NCBI GenBank assembly: GCA_028826165.1
Contig: JAPDFW010000070.1
Location: 1,371,501-1,435,500, forward strand
DNA length: 64,000 nt
Reading direction: 5' to 3'
Source of the DNA: Anaeramoeba ignava
Taxonomy: Eukaryota; Metamonada; Anaeramoebidae
Each line of letters opens with the position of its first letter. Positions within the stretch are counted from its first letter, which is position 1. A program made the position numbers and the translations under genes. Below, in pieces: positions 31,301-43,452 of this stretch. The notes under the pieces are model-generated. The model ran no database searches. It saw only the letters and a program-made list of their open reading frames with translations, and was not told where the DNA came from.

Positions 31301-33123
31301 AGAAACATGTAAATATTATTTTTAATCAATAAAGTCAAATCAAATCAAAATAAATCAAAATCAATTCAAATTAAATTAAATTAAATCAAATTAAATTAAA
31401 TCAAATCAAAATTAAATCAAATCAAATCAAATCAAATTAAATTAAATTAAATCAAATCAAAATTAAATTAAATCAAATCAAATCAAATTAAATCAAATTA
31501 AAATTAAATCAAATCAAATTAAATTAAATCAAATCAAAATAAATTCAAACCAAATCAAATTAAATCAAAATCAATTTAAATTAAATCAAATCAAAATCAA
31601 ATCAAATTAAATTAAATTAAATTAAATTAAATTAAATCAAATAAAATTAAATTAAATTAAATTAAATATCAAATCAAATTAAATAAAATTATTTAATTAA
31701 ATAAATTTATTGTTAGGTTTAACTTTTGATAGAGCTGCTGGTTTGTTTTTTTAATTCAATCTAGAATAACAATTTTTTTTTGATTCAATTTAATTTCATT
31801 TCCACTTTTTGAAAATAGATTATATATTAAGGCATAATTTTGGAAAAGAGATTACTAATCAAAGAGGACTTGAAATTCTTAAACAAGCTAAAGAATATGG
31901 ATTAGTCCAAATTGTATATTAAATTTATTAATGAATTAATTTAATTTATATTATTCACTTATTTATTAATATTTTATTTTTCCAAAAAAAATTAGGGAGT
32001 AATTGGTTTAATTTTTTCTTTCTTTTCTTTATTAAATTCATTTGGTTGATTTTTTTTTAAATTAATAAAAATAATAGGATAATGTTAAGTATGAACCAAC
32101 TTATATGTGCAATTGTAAATTTTCCATTTTTTACTTTTAAAATTAAATATCAAATTCAAAATCAAATCAATTCCAAATCAATTCCAAATATAAATTTAAA
32201 AATCAATCCAAATATCAATTTAAAAATCAATTTAAATATCAATCCAAATATCAATCCAAATATAAATTCAAAAATCAATTCAAAAATCAATTTAAATATA
32301 AATTTAAAAATCAATTTAAATATCAATTCAAATATCAATTTAAATATCAATTCAAATATCAATTTAAATATCAATTCAAATATCAATTTAAATATCAATT
32401 TAAATATCAATTTAAATATCAATTCAAATATCAATTTAAATATCAATTTAAATATCAATTTAAATATCAATTTAAATATCAATTTAAATATAAATTTATA
32501 TATCAATTTAAATATAAATTTAAATATAAATTTAAATATCAATTTAAATATCAATTCAAATATCAATTTATATATCAATTCAAATATCAATTCAAAATGA
32601 ATTAAAAGGTTGTGGATGTTGTTGTGGAATGCTTCAAGGTTTAAAAACATTTAATCTTCCACATGCAGTAGTCACATCTAATTATATTATGCAAGTTGAT
32701 ACAGAAAAATGTATTGGATGTGGAAAATGTGCAAAAGAATGTCCGATTGATGCAATTGAAATTAAAAAAGATTCAAATGGAAAGAAAAAAGCAATTCGAA
32801 GTGATATTTGTTTAGGATGTGGAGTATGTGTTAGTAAATGTAAATTTGGAGCTTTATCAATGAAACCACGTAAAGAAAGAGTTTATACTCCTGAAACAGT
32901 GTTTGAAAGATATATTGCAATGGCTTTAGAAAGAGGAAAACTTGCTAATCTTCTTTTTGAATATCCTGAAAAGTTTTCACATCGTGCTTTGGGTAGAATT
33001 TTTTCAATGATGGAAAAATTACCTCCTTTAACTATTATTAAAAATAATAAAAAATTAAAATCAAGATTTATTGCTAAAATGGCTGAAAATGCGAAGAAAA
33101 AAGCGATTAAAACCAAAAAATAA
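28383..33123 (+). CDS. Winged-helix / tandem 4Fe-4S protein, copy A (intact)
   Basis: Seven exons: 28383-28528, 30666-31172, 31247-31308, 31717-31740, 31819-31913, 32078-32114 and 32609-33123, all phase-matched, 461 residues. Residues about 60-150 look like a winged-helix module (ATPKEARLASRLP, LSKELKIPIKELDEQISVLADKGLV). A Cys-rich middle follows: LCCCRMKSQRLNHPCKKDAPLETC, then MCNCCGCCCGM. The C-terminus is a two-cluster ferredoxin domain: CIGCGKCAKECP and CLGCGVCVSKCK. The same architecture occurs in anaerobic bacteria as an uncharacterised 4Fe-4S protein, so acquisition from bacteria is likely. An electron-transfer or redox-sensing role in cytosol or a hydrogenosome-like organelle is inference. 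The 5' repeat intron alone is 2.1 kb. Confidence 0.85.
28529..30665 (+). repeat. 2.1-kb intron of about 24-bp repeats
   Basis: Starts GTATAA and ends AATCAATAG, phase 2. It holds over 80 units built on AATCAATTTATAAATT with an alternating TCAAAT/TTAAAT spacer (about 17-24 bp). C appears only as TCA or TCC, and GT and AG are absent through most of it. It is the longest intron in the window. Confidence 0.92.
31309..31716 (+). repeat. Fe-S copy A intron 3, AAATTAAATC repeats
   Basis: Donor GTAAAT, acceptor TTGTTAG. Pentamer-based AAATT/AAATC array, a different unit from the other introns of the same gene. Confidence 0.85.
31717..31740 (+). other. 24-nt micro-exon of Fe-S copy A
   Basis: Encodes the end of the cysteine codon plus LTFDRAAG. 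It is flanked by AG and GT and phase-consistent. The equivalent exon is present at 39859-39882 in copy C and degraded in copy B. Confidence 0.75.
32115..32608 (+). repeat. Fe-S copy A intron 6, AATATCAATTTA repeats
   Basis: GTAAAT...TTAAAAG splits a cysteine codon between MCN and CGCCCG. It is a 12-bp AATATCAATTTA/AATATAAATTTA array, and open frames through it are shadows. Confidence 0.9.
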
Positions 33124-33249
33124 TTCAAATTCAAATTCAATTTATCTTTAATTCAATTTTTTAATCCAATTTTTTAATCCAAATATTTCGATTTCAATTT
33201 ATTTTCTTTTTTGATTTTTTAATCCAATTTTTTAATCCAAATTTTTAAT

Positions 33250-33700
33250 CCAATTTTTTGATTTTTGGATTAAATCATTTTCAAATCAAATTTTATTTTT
33301 TGAAATTTAATTGATCATTTTCTTTATTTCTATTATTTTTTTTAAAAAAAACCCCTTTTTAAAAATAAAAAAATTGATCTTTTTATAATTAATTTTATTT
33401 TAATTTTATTTAAATTTTTCAAATTAAAAATTTTAAAAGAAAAAAAATATTTTTTTTTTAGAATGAAAATCATTTTTTTTTCTACTTTTATTTTGATTTT
33501 AAAATTTAAAAAAGAAATTTAATGTTAAGTGCTATTATTCCTAAAATCCCACTTAAACCACAACAATTCTTTCCACCTTTAATTCAAACAACAATTAGAT
33601 TTCATGGTAATCATGGACATAATGATGATGAAGATTCTTATGAAAAATATCAAAAAAGACTTGATCGGTATTATATTTTTATCTAAAAAATTCATTATTT
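33250..33700 (+). repeat. Direct duplicate of 37235-37685
   Basis: The intergenic segment and all of exon 1 upstream of copy B are almost identical to the block upstream of copy C, including poly-A/T runs and AAAACCCC. This marks a tandem duplication with a period of about 3.98 kb, more recent than the split from copy A. Confidence 0.85.
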
Positions 33701-36700
33701 GAAAGTCATTAATATCAATATCAATATCAATATAAATATCAATATAAATATCAATATCAATATCAATATCAATATCAATATCAATATCAATATCAATATC
33801 AATATCAATATCAATATCAATATCAATATCAATATCAATATCAATATCAATATCAATATCAATATCAATATAAATATAAATATAAATATAAATATAAATA
33901 TCAATATAAATATAAATATAAATATAAATATAAATATAAATATAAATAAAAATATAAATATAAAGATAAATAAAAATATAAATATAAATATAAATATAAA
34001 TATAAATATAAATATAAATATAAATATAAATATAAATATAAATATAAATATAAATATAAATATCAATATCAATATCAATATAAATATCAATATCAATATC
34101 AATATCAATATAAATATCAATATCAATATAAATATCAATATAAATATCATTATAAATATCAATATAAATATCAATATAAATATCAAAATCAATTTATAAA
34201 TCTAAATCAAAATATAAATATAAATATAAATATCAATATAAATATCAATATAAATATCAATATAAATATCAATATAAATCCAAATATAAATATTATAAAT
34301 ATAAATATAAATATAAATATAAATATAAATATAAATATAAATATCAATTAAATATAAATATAACCAAATATAAATATTATAAATATAAATATAAATAATA
34401 TAAATTCAAATATAAATATAAATATAAATATAAATATAAATATTAATATAAATATAAATATAAATATAAATATAAATATAAATATTAATATAAATTCAAA
34501 TATAAATATAAATATCAATATCAATATAAATATCAATTTAAATATCAATATCAATATCAATATAAATCCAAATATAAATATTATAAATCTAAACATAAAT
34601 ATAAATATAAATATAAATCTAAATATAAATATAAATATAAATATAAATATAAATATCAATATCAATATAAATATAAATATCAATATCAATATAAATATAA
34701 ATATCAAAATCAATTTATAAATCTAAATCCAAAATCATTAGAACTTTAACTGGAGCACCAGCATCAGAAACACTTATGAAAATTCTCCGAATAATTACAA
34801 CACCAAAAGAAGCCAGATTAGCATCACGACTTCCAACAGTTCCAACACCATTAAGCAAATTATCAAAAGAATTAAAGATGCCAATTAAAGAATTAGATGA
34901 ACAAATAAGTGTTTTAGCATATAAAGGATTAGTATTTGATATGGTTGTAAATAAAGAAAGATATTTTTCACTTGTTCCAATCGTTGTTGGCTTTTTTGAG
35001 TTTATTATGATGAGAGCAAAAAATCCTTATGATCTTCCTATTGTTGAAGTTTCTAAACTTTTTGATAATTATATGTTTGAAAATAACAAATTTGCTAATT
35101 CCGTTTTTCATGCTGGTGATACTCAAATTGGTAGAACTTTTATTCATGAAGAAACTCTTCCTCATGATTCTGATGCAAAAATTTATGATTATGAAAAAGC
35201 TACTGAAATTATTAAAACTGCTACAAGAATTAGTTTATCTCTTTGCTCGTAATTTATTTTTTATTTTTTATTTTTTCTTTTTTATTTTTTCTTTTTTTTC
35301 TTTTTATTTTTTATTTTTTATCCGATTTTCAAAAATTTTTTTTCCGATTTTTTTTAATTTGATAATTTAATAATTTTTTAATTTTTTTTAGTTGTCGAAG
35401 AAAATCAAAAAATGCAGGTCATCCTTGTAAAAAAGATGCACCATTAGAAACATGTAAAAATATTTTTATTCAATAAATTCAAATCAAATCAAAATTAAAT
35501 CAAATTAAATCAATTTATTTCAAATCAATTTATTTCAAATTAAATTAATTTAAATCAATTTAAATCAAAATCAAAATTAATTCAAATTAAATCAATTTAA
35601 TTTCAAAATTTATTCCAAAATTTATTTCAAATTAAATTAAATCAAATTAAATCAAATCAAAATTTATTTCAATCAAATTTAATTTAAATCAAATCAAATT
35701 AAATCAAATTAAAATTATTTCAATTTAGGTTTAATTTTTATCAAATCAAATTAAATAAAATTATTGGTTTGTTTTTTTATTATTCAATTTTAACTTTTGA
35801 ATTTTTAATTTTGTTTTTAATTTCAATTAGAAATTTCAATTTTTGATTCAATTTAATTTCATTTTACTTTTTGAAAAAAGAATATATATTAAGGCATGAT
35901 TTTGGCAAAAGAGATTACTAAAAAAAGGACTTGAAATTTCTTAAACAAGATTAAAAAAAATATGGATTAGTTCAAATTGTAAATTAGAAAGAAATATAAA
36001 TTTTAAATTTTAAATTTTAAATTTTAAAATATTTTTCATTTTTATATTCCAAAAATTAGGGGAATAATTGGTAAAATTTTTCTTTAAAAAGATTTTCTTT
36101 ATTAAATAAACAATTTTTAAATTAATAAAAATAATAGGATAATAGGATGTATGAACCAATGTATCTTATGTGCAATTGTAAATTTTCCATTTTTACTTTT
36201 AAAAAATCAATTAAAATATCAATTCCAAAAAAATCAATTTAAATATAAATTAAAATATCAATTTAAAATAATTCAAAAATCAATTTAAATATAAATTCAA
36301 ATATAAATTTAAATATCAAATTAAAAATCAATTTAAATATAAATTCAAATATCAATTTAAAAATCAATTCAAATATAAATTTAAATATAAATTTAAATAT
36401 AAATTTAAAAATCAATTCAAATATAAATTTAAATATCAAATTAAAAAATCAAATTAAATATCAATTTAAATATCAATTTAAATATCAAATTCAAAATCAA
36501 ATTAAATATCAAATTAAATATCAATTCAAATATAAATTCAAAAATCAATTTAAAATCAATTTAAAATGAATTAAAAGGTTGTGGATGTTGTTGTGGAATG
36601 CTTCAAGCTTTAAAAACATTTAACCTTCCACATGCAGTAGTCACATCTAATTATATTATGCAAGTTGATACAGAAAAATGTATTGGATGTGGAAGATGTG

Positions 36701-37101
36701 CAAAAGAATGTCCGATTGATGCAATTGAAATTAAAAAAGATTCAAATGGAAAGAAAAAAGCAATTCGAAGTGATATTTGTTTAGGATGTGGAGTATGTGT
36801 TAGTAAATGTAAATTTGGAGCTTTATCAATGAAATTACGTAAAGAAAGAGTTTATACTCCTGAAACAGCTTTTGAAAAATATATTGCAATGGCTTTAGAA
36901 AGAGGAAAAATTGCTAATCTTCTTTTTGAATATCCTGAAAAGTTTTCGCATCGTGCTTTGGGTAGAATTATTTCAATGATGGAAAAATTACCTCCTTTAA
37001 CTATTATTAAAAATAATAAAAAATTAAAATCAAGATTTATTGCTAAAATGGCTGAATTAGCTACAAAAAAAGATTCAAGAAATGAACCAAAGAAAAAATA
37101 A
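33522..37101 (+). pseudogene. 4Fe-4S protein copy B, middle exons decayed
   Basis: Exon 1 (33522-33667), exon 2 (34742-35248) and exon 3 (35392-35453) are intact, as is the last exon (36578-37101) with CIGCGRCAKECP and CLGCGVCVSKCK. The pieces between them are not. The 24-nt exon (about 35727-35760) has lost DRAAG. Exon 5 (about 35881-35981) has extra A and T bases that create stops. The small Cys exon (about 36140-36175) is scrambled, although TATGTGCAATT is still visible. Either this copy is a pseudogene or it yields only partial products. The changes push exon sequence toward the A/T repeat style of the flanking introns. Confidence 0.7.
33668..34741 (+). repeat. Fe-S copy B intron 1, AATATC/AATATA hexamers
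   Basis: GTATTA...AATCATTAG, phase 2. Hexamer array AATATC changing to AATATA in blocks. The same position in copy A carries a wholly different unit. Confidence 0.9.
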
Positions 37102-37649
37102 TTCAATAATTTTTAAATATATTTGGAATCTATTTTTAAATATATTTGGAATCTATTTCCAAAATATTTTGATTTCAATTTATTTTCTTTTTTGATTTTT
37201 TAATCCAATTATTTAATCCAAATTTTTAATCCAAATTTTTGATTTTTGGATTAAATCATTTTCAAATCAAATTTTATTTTTTGAAATTTAATTGATCATT
37301 TTCTTTATTTCTATTATTTTTTTTAAAAAAAACCCCTTTTTTAAAAATAAAAAAATTGATCTTTTTATAATTAATTTTATTTTAATTTTATTTAAATTTT
37401 TCAAATTAAAAATTTTAAAAGAAAAAAAATATTTTTTTTTTAGAATGAAAATCATTTTTTTTTCTACTTTTATTTTGATTTTAAAATTTAAAAAAGAAAT
37501 TTAATGTTAAGTGCTATTATTCCTAAAATCCCACTTAAACCACAACAATTCTTTCCACCTTTAATTCAAACAACAATTAGATTTCATGGTAATCATGGAC
37601 ATAATGATGATGAAGATTCTTATGAAAAATATCAAAAAAGACTTGATCG

Positions 37650-38427
37650 GTATTATATTTTTATCTAAAAAATTCATTATTTGAAAGTCATTAATATCAA
37701 TATCAATATAAATATAAATATAAATCTAAATATTAATATCAATATAAATATAAATATAAATATAAATATCAATATAAATATCAATATAAATATCAATATC
37801 AATATCAATATCAATATCAATATAAATATAAATATAAATATAAATATAAATATAAATATAAATATAAAATAAATATAAATATAAATATAAATATAAATAT
37901 AAATATAAATATAAATATAAATATAAAATATAATTTAAATATAAATATAAATATCAATATCAATATCAATATAAATATCAATATCAATATCAATATCAAT
38001 ATCAATATCAATATCAATATCAATATAAATATAAATATAAATATAAATATAAAAATATAAATATAAATATAAATATAAATATAAATATCAATATAAATAT
38101 AAATATAAATATAAATATAAATATAAATATAAATATAAATATAAATATAAATATCAATATAAATATCAATATCAATATCAATATCAATATTAATATTAAT
38201 ATAAATATAAATATAAATACAAATATCAATATAAATATAAATATAAATATAAATATAAATATAAATATCAATATAAATATAAATATAAATATCAATATCA
38301 AAAATATAAATATAAATATAAATATCAATATCAATATCAATATAAATATAAATATAAATATAAATATCAATATCAATATCAATATAAATATCAAAATCAA
38401 ATTCAATATCAAAATCAAAATGAATAG
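37650..38427 (+). repeat. Fe-S copy C intron 1, AATATA/AATATC hexamers
   Basis: Same type as copy B intron 1 but shorter and with different block order, showing rapid turnover since the duplication that left exon 1 identical. Confidence 0.9.
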
Positions 38428-39096
38428 AAGTTTAACTGGAGCACCAGCATCAGAAACACTTATGAAAATTCTCCGAATAATTACAACACCAAAAGAAGCC
38501 AGATTAGCATCACGACTTCCAACAGTTCCAACACCATTAAGCAAATTATCAAAAGAATTAAAGATGCCAATTAAAGAATTAGATGAACAAATTAGTGTTT
38601 TAGCAGATAAAGGATTAGTATTTGATATGGTTGTAAATAAAGAAAGATATTTTTCACTTGTTCCAATTGTTCTTGGCTTTTTTGAGTTTATTATGATGAG
38701 AGCAAAAAATCCTTATGATCTTCCTATTGTTGAACTTTCTAAACTTTTTGATACTTATATGTATGAAAATAACAAATTTGCTAATTCCGTTTTTCATGCT
38801 GGTGATACTCAAATTGGTAGAGCTTTGGTTCAAGAAGAAACTCTTCCTCATGATTCTGATGCAAAAATTTATGATTATGAAAAAGCTACTGAAATTATTA
38901 AAACTGCTACAAGAATTAGTTTATCTCTTTGCTCGTAATTTATTTTTTATTTTTTATTTTTTATCCGATTTTCAAAAATTTTTTTTCCGATTTTTTTTAA
39001 TTTGATAATTTAATAATTTTTTAATTTTTTTTAGTTGTCGAAGAAAATCAAAAAATGCAGGTCATCCTTGTAAAAAAGATGCACCATTAGAAACAT

Positions 39097-39858
39097 GTAA
39101 ATATTTCATTCATATTTATTTCAATTAATTTATTACAATCAATTTATTCCAATTAATTTATTTCAATTAATTTATTTCAATCAATTTATTTCAATCAATT
39201 TATTTCAATTAATTTATTTCAATTAATTTATTTCAATTAATTTATTTCAATCAATTTATTTCAATCAATTTATTTCAATTAATTTATTTCAATCAATTTA
39301 TTTCAATTAAATTTATTTCAAATTCAAATTTATTTCAAATTTATTTCAAATTTATTTCAAATTTATTTCAATTAATTTATTTCAATTAATTTATCCCAAT
39401 CAATTTATTTCAATTAATTATTTCAATTAATAATTTATTCCAATTAATTTATTTCTAAATTAATTTATTTCAAATTATTTCAAATTAAATTTATTTCAAT
39501 CAATTTATTTCAATTAATTTATTCCAATCAATTTATTTCAATTAATTTATTCCAATCAATTTATTTCAATTAATTTATTCCAATTAATTTATTAATCAAA
39601 TTTTTTAATTTATTTCAATTAATTTAAGAAAATTTATTACAATTAATTTATTTCAATTAATTTATTTCAATTAATTTATTTCAATTAATTTATTTCAATT
39701 AATTTATTCCAATTAATTTATTTCAATTAATTTATTTCAATCAATTTATTTCAATTAATTTATCCCAATCAATTTATTTCAATTAATTTATTTCAATTAA
39801 TTTATTTCAATCAATTTATTCCAATTAATTTATTACAATTAATTTAATTTTTTATTAG
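39097..39858 (+). repeat. Fe-S copy C intron 3 of about 14-bp repeats
   Basis: Array of TTTATTTCAATTAA with TCAATCAA variants. The period is near 14 bp, not a multiple of 6, and unrelated to the AAATC array at the same place in copy A. Confidence 0.88.
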
Positions 39859-40307
39859 GTTTAACTTTTAATGGAGCTGCTGGTTTGTTTTTTTAATTCT
39901 TATTCAATTTTAATTTCAATTTTAATTTCAATTTCAATTTCAATTTCAATTTCAATTTCAATTTCAATTTCAATTTTAATTTTAATTCAATTTTAATTTT
40001 AATTTCCAAAAAGAATATTTAATAAGACATGACATTGCAGAAGAGATTAGTAAAGAAAAAGCACTTGAAATTCTTGCAGATTCCAAAAAACGAGGATTAG
40101 TTCAAATTGTAAATTAGAAAGAAATATAAATTTTAAATTTTAAATTTTAAAATATTTTTTCATTTTTATATTCTTGTTTTAGGGAGTAATAATTGAATAA
40201 AATAACTTTTAAAAAAAAAAGATTTACATAAATAAATAAACAATTAATAAATTAATAATAATAATAATAGGATGATGTTCAAAAAGATGTATCTTATATG
40301 TGCAATT

Positions 40308-41056
40308 GTAAATTTTCCATTTTTTACTTTAAAAATCAATTCAAAAATCAATTTAAATATCAATTCAAATATCAATTTATATATCAATTTAAATATAAAT
40401 TTAAATATAAATTTAAAAATCAATTCATATATCAATCCAAATATCAATTTAAATATCAATTTAAATATAAATTTAAATATAAATTTAAATATCAATTCAA
40501 ATATCAATTCAAAAATCAATTCAAATATCAATTCAAATATCAATTTATATATCAATTTAAAATATCAATTTAAATATAAATTTAAATATAAATTTAAATA
40601 TAAATTTAAAAATCAATTTAAATATCAATTCAAATATCAATTCAAATATCAATTCAAATATCAATTTAAATATCAATTTAAAAATCAATTTAAATATCAA
40701 TTCAAATATCAATCCAAATATCAATCCAAATATAAATTCAAATATCAATTCAAATATAAATTCAAAAATCAATTCAAATATCAATTTAAATATCAATTTA
40801 TATATCAATTCAAATATCAATTCAAATATAAATTTAAATATCAATTCAAAAATCAATTTAAAAATCAATTCAAAAATCAATTTAAATATCAATTTAAATA
40901 TAAATTTAAATATCAATTAAAAATCAATTTAAATATCAATAAATTTAAAAATCAATTTAAAGCCAAAAATCAATTCAAATATCAATCCAAACTCAATTTA
41001 AAAATCAATTTAAAATCAATTTAAAACATCAAAATCAATTTAAAATGAATTAAAAG
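40308..41056 (+). repeat. Fe-S copy C intron 6, AATATCAATTTA repeats
   Basis: Same 12-bp family as copy A intron 6 but about 250 bp longer; ends TTAAAAG before the GCCCG exon. Confidence 0.88.
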
Positions 41057-41519
41057 GTTGTGGATGTTGTTGTGGAATGCTTCAAGCTAAAGATACAACC
41101 TTCCACATGCAGTAGTCACATCCAATTATATTAAAGTTGATACGAAAATGTATTGAATGGAAAGAAAAAAGCAGTTCGAAGTGATATTTGTTTAGGATGT
41201 GGAGTATGTGTTAGTAAATGTAAATTTGGAGCTTTATCAATGATACCACGTAAAGAAAGAGTTTATACTCCTGAAACAGCTTTTGAAAAATATATTGCAA
41301 TGGCTTTAGAAAGAGGAAAAATTGCTAATCTTCTTTTTGAATATCCTGAAAAGTTTTCACATCGTGCTTTGGGTAGAATTATTTCAATGATGGAAAAATT
41401 ACCTCCTTTAACTATTATTAAAAATAATAAAAAATTAAAATCAAGATTTGTTTCTAAAATGGCTGAATTAGCTACAAAAAAAGATTCAAGAAATGAACCA
41501 AAGAAAAAATAATTCAATA

Positions 41520-43375
41520 ATTTTTAAATAAATCAAATTCAAAATCAAAATCAAAATTAAAATCAAATTCAAAATATAAATCAAAATCAAAATATAAATC
41601 AAATTCAAAATATAAATCAAATATAAATCAATATCAAAATATAAATCAAATTCCATATCAAAATATAAATCAAATTCAAAATATAAATCAATATCAAAAT
41701 ATAAATCAAATTCCATATCAAAATCAATATCAAAATCAAAATTAAAAATCAAATTCAAAATATAAATCAAAATCAAATTCAAAATCAAATTCAAAATATA
41801 AATCAAAATATAAATCAATTTCAAATTCAATTTCAAATTCAATTTCAAATTCAATTCAAAATAAAAATCAAAATCAATATATAAATCAAATTCAAAATAT
41901 AAATCAATATCAAAATCAAATTCAAATTCAAAATATAAATTCAAAATATAAATCAAAATCAAATTCAAAATATAAATCAAAATATAAATCAAAATTAAAA
42001 ATCAATATATAAATCAAATATAAATCAAATTCAAAATATAAATCTAAACCAAATTCAATATCAAAATCAAAATATAAATCAAAATATAAATCAAAATACA
42101 AATCAAAATACAAATCAAAATATAAACCAAAATCAAAATATAAATCAAAATATAAATCAAATTAAAAATATAAATATAAATCAAAATCAAAATCAAAATC
42201 AAAATATAAATCAAATTCAAATTCAAATTAATATCAAAATATAAATCAAAATCAAAATTAAAATCAAATTCAAATCAAATTAATATCAAAATCAATATCA
42301 AATTCAATATCAAATTCAAAATATAAATCAATATCAAATTCAAAATATAAATCAAAATATAAATCAAATTCAAAATCAAATTCAATACCAAAATATAAAT
42401 CAAAATATAAATCAAATTCAAAATATAAATCTAAACCAAATTCAAAATATAAATCAAATTCAAAATCAAAATCAAAATATAAATCAAATTCAAATTCAAA
42501 TTCAAAATCTAAATATAATTCAAAATCAATATCAAATTCAATTTCAAATTCAAATCCAAAATATAAATCAAAATATAAATCAAATTCAAAATATAAATTT
42601 AAACCAAATTCAAAATATAAATCAAATTCAAAATCAAAATCAAAATATAAATCAAAATCAAAATCAAAAATAAAAATCAAAATCAAATTAAAAATCAAAT
42701 TCAAATTCAAATTATAAATCAAAATCAATATCAATATCTAAATATAAATATAATTCAAAATCAATTTCAAATTCAAAATCAAATATAAATCAAATTCAAA
42801 ATCAAATTCAAAATCAAATATAAATCAAAATATAAATCAATTCCAAATTCAATTTCAAATTCAAAATCAAATTCAAATTCAAAATATAAATCAAATTCAA
42901 AATCTAAATTAAAATCTAAATTAAATTAAAATTCAATATCAAAATATAAATTAAATCCAAAATATAAATCAAATTCAAAATATAAATCAATATCTAAATA
43001 TAAATCAAAATCAAAATCAAAATCCAAATCAAATTAAAAATCAAAATATAAATTAAATTCAAAATCAAAATTAAAATTAATATCTAAATTAAATCAAAAT
43101 CAAAATCAATATCTAAATTAAATCAAAATCAAAATCAAAATATAAATCAAAATATAAATCAAAATAAAAATCAAAATCAAATTCAATATCAAATTAAAAA
43201 TCAAAATAAAAATCAAAATCAAAATATAAATCAAAATCAAAATCAAAATCAAAATATAAATCAAATTCAAATTCAAAATTAAATTATAAATTAAAAATAT
43301 AAATATAAATCAAAATCAAATTCAAAATACAAATTCAAAATATAAATCAAATTCAAAATCAAAATTAAATAAAAA
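41520..43375. repeat. Intergenic low-complexity tract
   Basis: About 1.85 kb of AATATAAATCAAATTCAAA and AAAATCAAAATC units, with no gene or plausible splice borders of its own. It follows the same composition rule as the introns: C almost only in TCA. Minus-strand 'LILI/YFEFD' frames are shadows. Confidence 0.8.
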
Positions 43376-43452
43376 AGAAATTTTAATTTTTTTTAATTTT
43401 AATTTTTTTTAATTTTTTATTTTAAATAGAAATATTTTTTGAAAATTTTTTT

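Larger units (their letters stand above)
37504..41512 (+). pseudogene. 4Fe-4S protein copy C, last exon damaged
   Basis: Exons 37504-37649, 38428-38934, 39035-39096, 39859-39882, 40014-40108 and 40271-40307 match copy A in length and phase. They are diverged but open (for example EYLIRHDIAEEISKEKALEILADSKKRGLVQI). The last exon (41057-41512) begins correctly with the GCCCG codons, then carries several indels between about 41087 and 41160. These remove the first CxxCxxCxxxCP cluster; the second cluster (CLGCGVCVSKC) and the C-terminus are intact. Without the first cluster a two-cluster ferredoxin fold is lost. It is a pseudogene, or a protein ending soon after GCCCGMLQA. Confidence 0.72.

Noticed and set aside
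32629-33123. ABCE1/Rli1 N-terminal ferredoxin
   Set aside because: Two CxxCxxCxxxC clusters are shared, but there is no ABC ATPase downstream, and the upstream Cys-rich and winged-helix parts are unlike ABCE1.
33695-34713. NINI / LIFI repeat ORFs on both strands
   Set aside because: Intron 1 of Fe-S copy B. Hexamer arrays are open in most frames, and there is no start context or non-repetitive part.
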